Assembly (NCBI RefSeq): GCF_016918855.1
Contig: NZ_JADKYB010000029.1
Coordinates: 54,733-118,732, forward strand
Reading direction: 5' to 3'
DNA: 64,000 nucleotides
Source of the DNA: Actinacidiphila acididurans
Lineage (GTDB): Bacteria; Actinomycetota; Actinomycetes; Streptomycetales; Streptomycetaceae
Shown here: positions 62,271 to 64,000 of the stretch, in pieces
Position numbering within the stretch: the first letter of the stretch is position 1
Layout: every line of letters starts with the position of its first letter
The notes under the pieces: model-generated
Seen by the model: the letters and a program-made list of their open reading frames with translations, nothing else
Database searches by the model: none
What the model was told of the DNA's origin: nothing
Program-made: the position numbers and the translations under genes

Positions 62271-64000
62271 TCAGACCTGCTTCTCCAGGGCCGTCACGAC
62301 CGCCTCGGTCACGGTGCGCACCATGGCGGCGATCGTCGCGGGATCGATCGGCGCCGCGGCAAGCACCACGATCCCGAAGCCGTGCTCGCTGCCCGGCCCG
62401 TAGTCGTCGATCGACACCGACAGCGGGTAGTTGGACCGCTCCCGGCTCGCCACGATGCGTACGCCCTCCACCGGGGTCCCGGCCGGTGGTACGGAGTGCC
62501 GGTAGTTGAACAGGCTCGTGAACAGCGGCGTCGGGGCCGCGATCCCGCTGGCGCGCTGGGCCAACTGCGGGCCGGCGTGCTCGTGGACCATCAGGTCGGC
62601 GAGCGTACGCCCCATGGCGCGGATCGCCGCCCGCAACCCGACACCCCGGGTCCGGGCCCGGACCGGCAGCGTGTTGATGAAGACACCCGACGCGCGGTCC
62701 GCCCCCGCCCCGGCGTTCATCCGGCCGAGCACGACGGTCCCGAACACGACGTCGTCCCGCTTCGCCGTCACCGCCAGTACCCGGGCCCAGACGACGTGCA
62801 GGATCGTGGCGGGGCTGACGCCGAGACGGCGGGCCTGCTCGCGGAGCCGGTCGGCCAGGACGGCGCCGGCCCGGACCTCCGCCTCGGTGACGTCGGTGCC
62901 GTCCTGGCGCACGTCGAGGACCCCGAACGGCGCCGTCGGCTCGGTCACGTCGCCCAGCATCTCGGCGAAGAACCGTTCGTGCTCCTCGCGGGGCACGCCC
63001 AGCAACGCTTGGGCGATGAAGGCACGGTTCGGCGTGGGCGGCGCGAGCGGCTGCCCCGTACCGTCCATCAGGGTGATGGCCTCGTCGAGGAACGCGGCGT
63101 AGGCCATGTGATCGACGACCAGATGATCGACCCGCAGCAGGACCAGGCGGCTCTCTGTGCCCGGCACGACCGCCAGCGACCCATTCATCAGCGGCGCGGT
63201 GTGCGGGTCGATCGGGGCCATGGGGGTCGCCAGCAGCCGCTCCTCGGCACCCTCGGCCGGTCCGGGACCCAGGTCGACGTCGTACACCGGGAGCACGGCG
63301 CGGCGATGCACGACCTGCACCGGATGCGGCAGGTCACGCCAGGCGAACGAGGTGCGCAGGATGTCGTGCCGGTCGATCACCCGCTGCCAGCACTCCAGGA
63401 AGCGGCGGGCGAGATCCTCGCGGTCGAATCGCAACACCAGTTCCAGCACGTACGGGTGCGGCCCCGCCCCGTTGTCGAGGTGGTGGTGGAAGAGTAGTCC
63501 TTCCTGCAGGGGGGCGAGGGGGTAGACGTCGGCGATGTTGGCCGCCCCGCCCGGCACCGCGGCCGCGACGGTGGCCAGTTGCCCGGTGGTCAGGCCGGAC
63601 AGCGGCACCATCTCAGACGTGATGACCTCGGCACCCTCGGGGATCAGGCACGGGGGGACCTCGACCGTGGCAACACCCTCCACCGCGGCCAGCCGGGCCG
63701 GCGTCGGCTCCGTGAACAACGTACGCACATCCACATACACACCACGCTCACGCAACCGCTCGACCAAAGTGACCGCCAGCAACGAGTGACCGCCGAGGTC
63801 GAAGAAGCTGTCGTCGACGCCGACCGCATCCAGCCCGAGTACCTCGGCGAACACCGCGCACAAGATCTCCTCCCGCACCGTCACCGGACCACGACCACCA
63901 CCCGCCGGCCGCTCCGGCACCGGAAGAGCCTTGCGATCCAGCTTCCCGTTCACCGTGACCGGCAACGCATCCAAAACCACGAACGCCGAGGGCACCATGT
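62271..64000 (-). CDS. NRPS, C-terminal part, ending in a condensation domain; cut by right edge
   Basis: The visible 575 residues hold the end of an adenylation domain (VNGKLDRKALPVPE), a carrier domain (FFDLGGHSLLAVTL) and a full condensation domain. That domain opens VPLSGLTTGQLATV and VYPLAPLQEGLLFHHHL, with the active motif varied to RVDHLVVDHMAY. The protein ends after it (TALEKQV stop), with no adenylation, carrier or thioesterase domain. The domain resembles C2 of the other NRPS and may be of the epimerising dual kind. The 5' part lies outside the window. Confidence 0.92.
   Translation of the reverse strand, partial: MVPSAFVVLDALPVTVNGKLDRKALPVPERPAGGGRGPVTVREEILCAVFAEVLGLDAVGVDDSFFDLGGHSLLAVTLVERLRERGVYVDVRTLFTEPTPARLAAVEGVATVEVPPCLIPEGAEVITSEMVPLSGLTTGQLATVAAAVPGGAANIADVYPLAPLQEGLLFHHHLDNGAGPHPYVLELVLRFDREDLARRFLECWQRVIDRHDILRTSFAWRDLPHPVQVVHRRAVLPVYDVDLGPGPAEGAEERLLATPMAPIDPHTAPLMNGSLAVVPGTESRLVLLRVDHLVVDHMAYAAFLDEAITLMDGTGQPLAPPTPNRAFIAQALLGVPREEHERFFAEMLGDVTEPTAPFGVLDVRQDGTDVTEAEVRAGAVLADRLREQARRLGVSPATILHVVWARVLAVTAKRDDVVFGTVVLGRMNAGAGADRASGVFINTLPVRARTRGVGLRAAIRAMGRTLADLMVHEHAGPQLAQRASGIAAPTPLFTSLFNYRHSVPPAGTPVEGVRIVASRERSNYPLSVSIDDYGPGSEHGFGIVVLAAAPIDPATIAAMVRTVTEAVVTALEKQV

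Noticed and set aside
39269..64000. Ordinary vancomycin-type glycopeptide cluster
   Set aside because: Crosslinking P450s, halogenase, glycosyltransferases and van genes are not seen here, and the three-module NRPS with Thr does not match that order. The part beyond 64000 could change this.

Overview
The window is very GC-rich, with dense bidirectional coding and GTG/ATG starts. It carries a spore-pigment type II polyketide locus, a rodlin gene, an XRE/DUF397/ATP-binding regulatory set and many secreted proteins. All of this points to a Streptomyces chromosome or a close sporulating relative. No rRNA, tRNA or CRISPR array was seen.

Region 1 (1-6640) is a whiE-type spore pigment cluster. A divergent FAD hydroxylase is cut by the left edge. 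The operon runs SchA/CurD protein, cupin, KS-alpha, chain-length factor, ACP, aromatase/cyclase and TcmI-type cyclase, with overlapping start/stop codons and a hairpin after the last gene.

Region 2 (6800-39235) is mixed chromosomal content. It holds a Ser-rich surface protein with a class F sortase, an O-methyltransferase, a secreted beta-helix protein, an SGNH hydrolase, a two-domain acyltransferase, an ABC-2 type membrane protein, a rhamnose mutarotase, a phosphotransferase with a low-complexity insert, a rodlin, a PP2C phosphatase whose tail overlaps an HxlR regulator, an FMN reductase and a YihY protein. A secreted-protein gene has been gutted by a TnpB element. Further on are hemerythrin and TetR genes, a DUF2993 protein, a TTA-containing methyltransferase gene, the XRE/DUF397/ATPase set, an alpha-galactosidase locus (GH27, GH36 and a ROK regulator followed by a 97-bp tandem repeat), and an aldehyde dehydrogenase with its GAF regulator. 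A strong hairpin at 39191-39235 closes the region.

Region 3 (39269-64000, open to the right) is a nonribosomal peptide cluster. It encodes complete supply routes for two non-proteinogenic amino acids: 4-hydroxyphenylglycine (HmaS, Hmo, HpgT) and 3,5-dihydroxyphenylglycine (DpgA, B, C, D, HpgT). One leftward gene set holds dpgB, dpgC, a methyltransferase, a three-module NRPS, dpgA, hmaS, hmo and a cation/proton antiporter. hpgT is divergent from dpgB across a perfect 26-bp inverted repeat. dpgD and a LuxR-type ATPase regulator lie further right, separated by three direct repeats of 21-bp period. A second NRPS enters from the right edge and ends, unusually, in a condensation domain. The P450 crosslinking enzymes, halogenase, MbtH protein and thioesterase of classical glycopeptide clusters are not visible here. 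The product is therefore probably a different Hpg/Dpg-containing peptide, and one adenylation domain reads as threonine.
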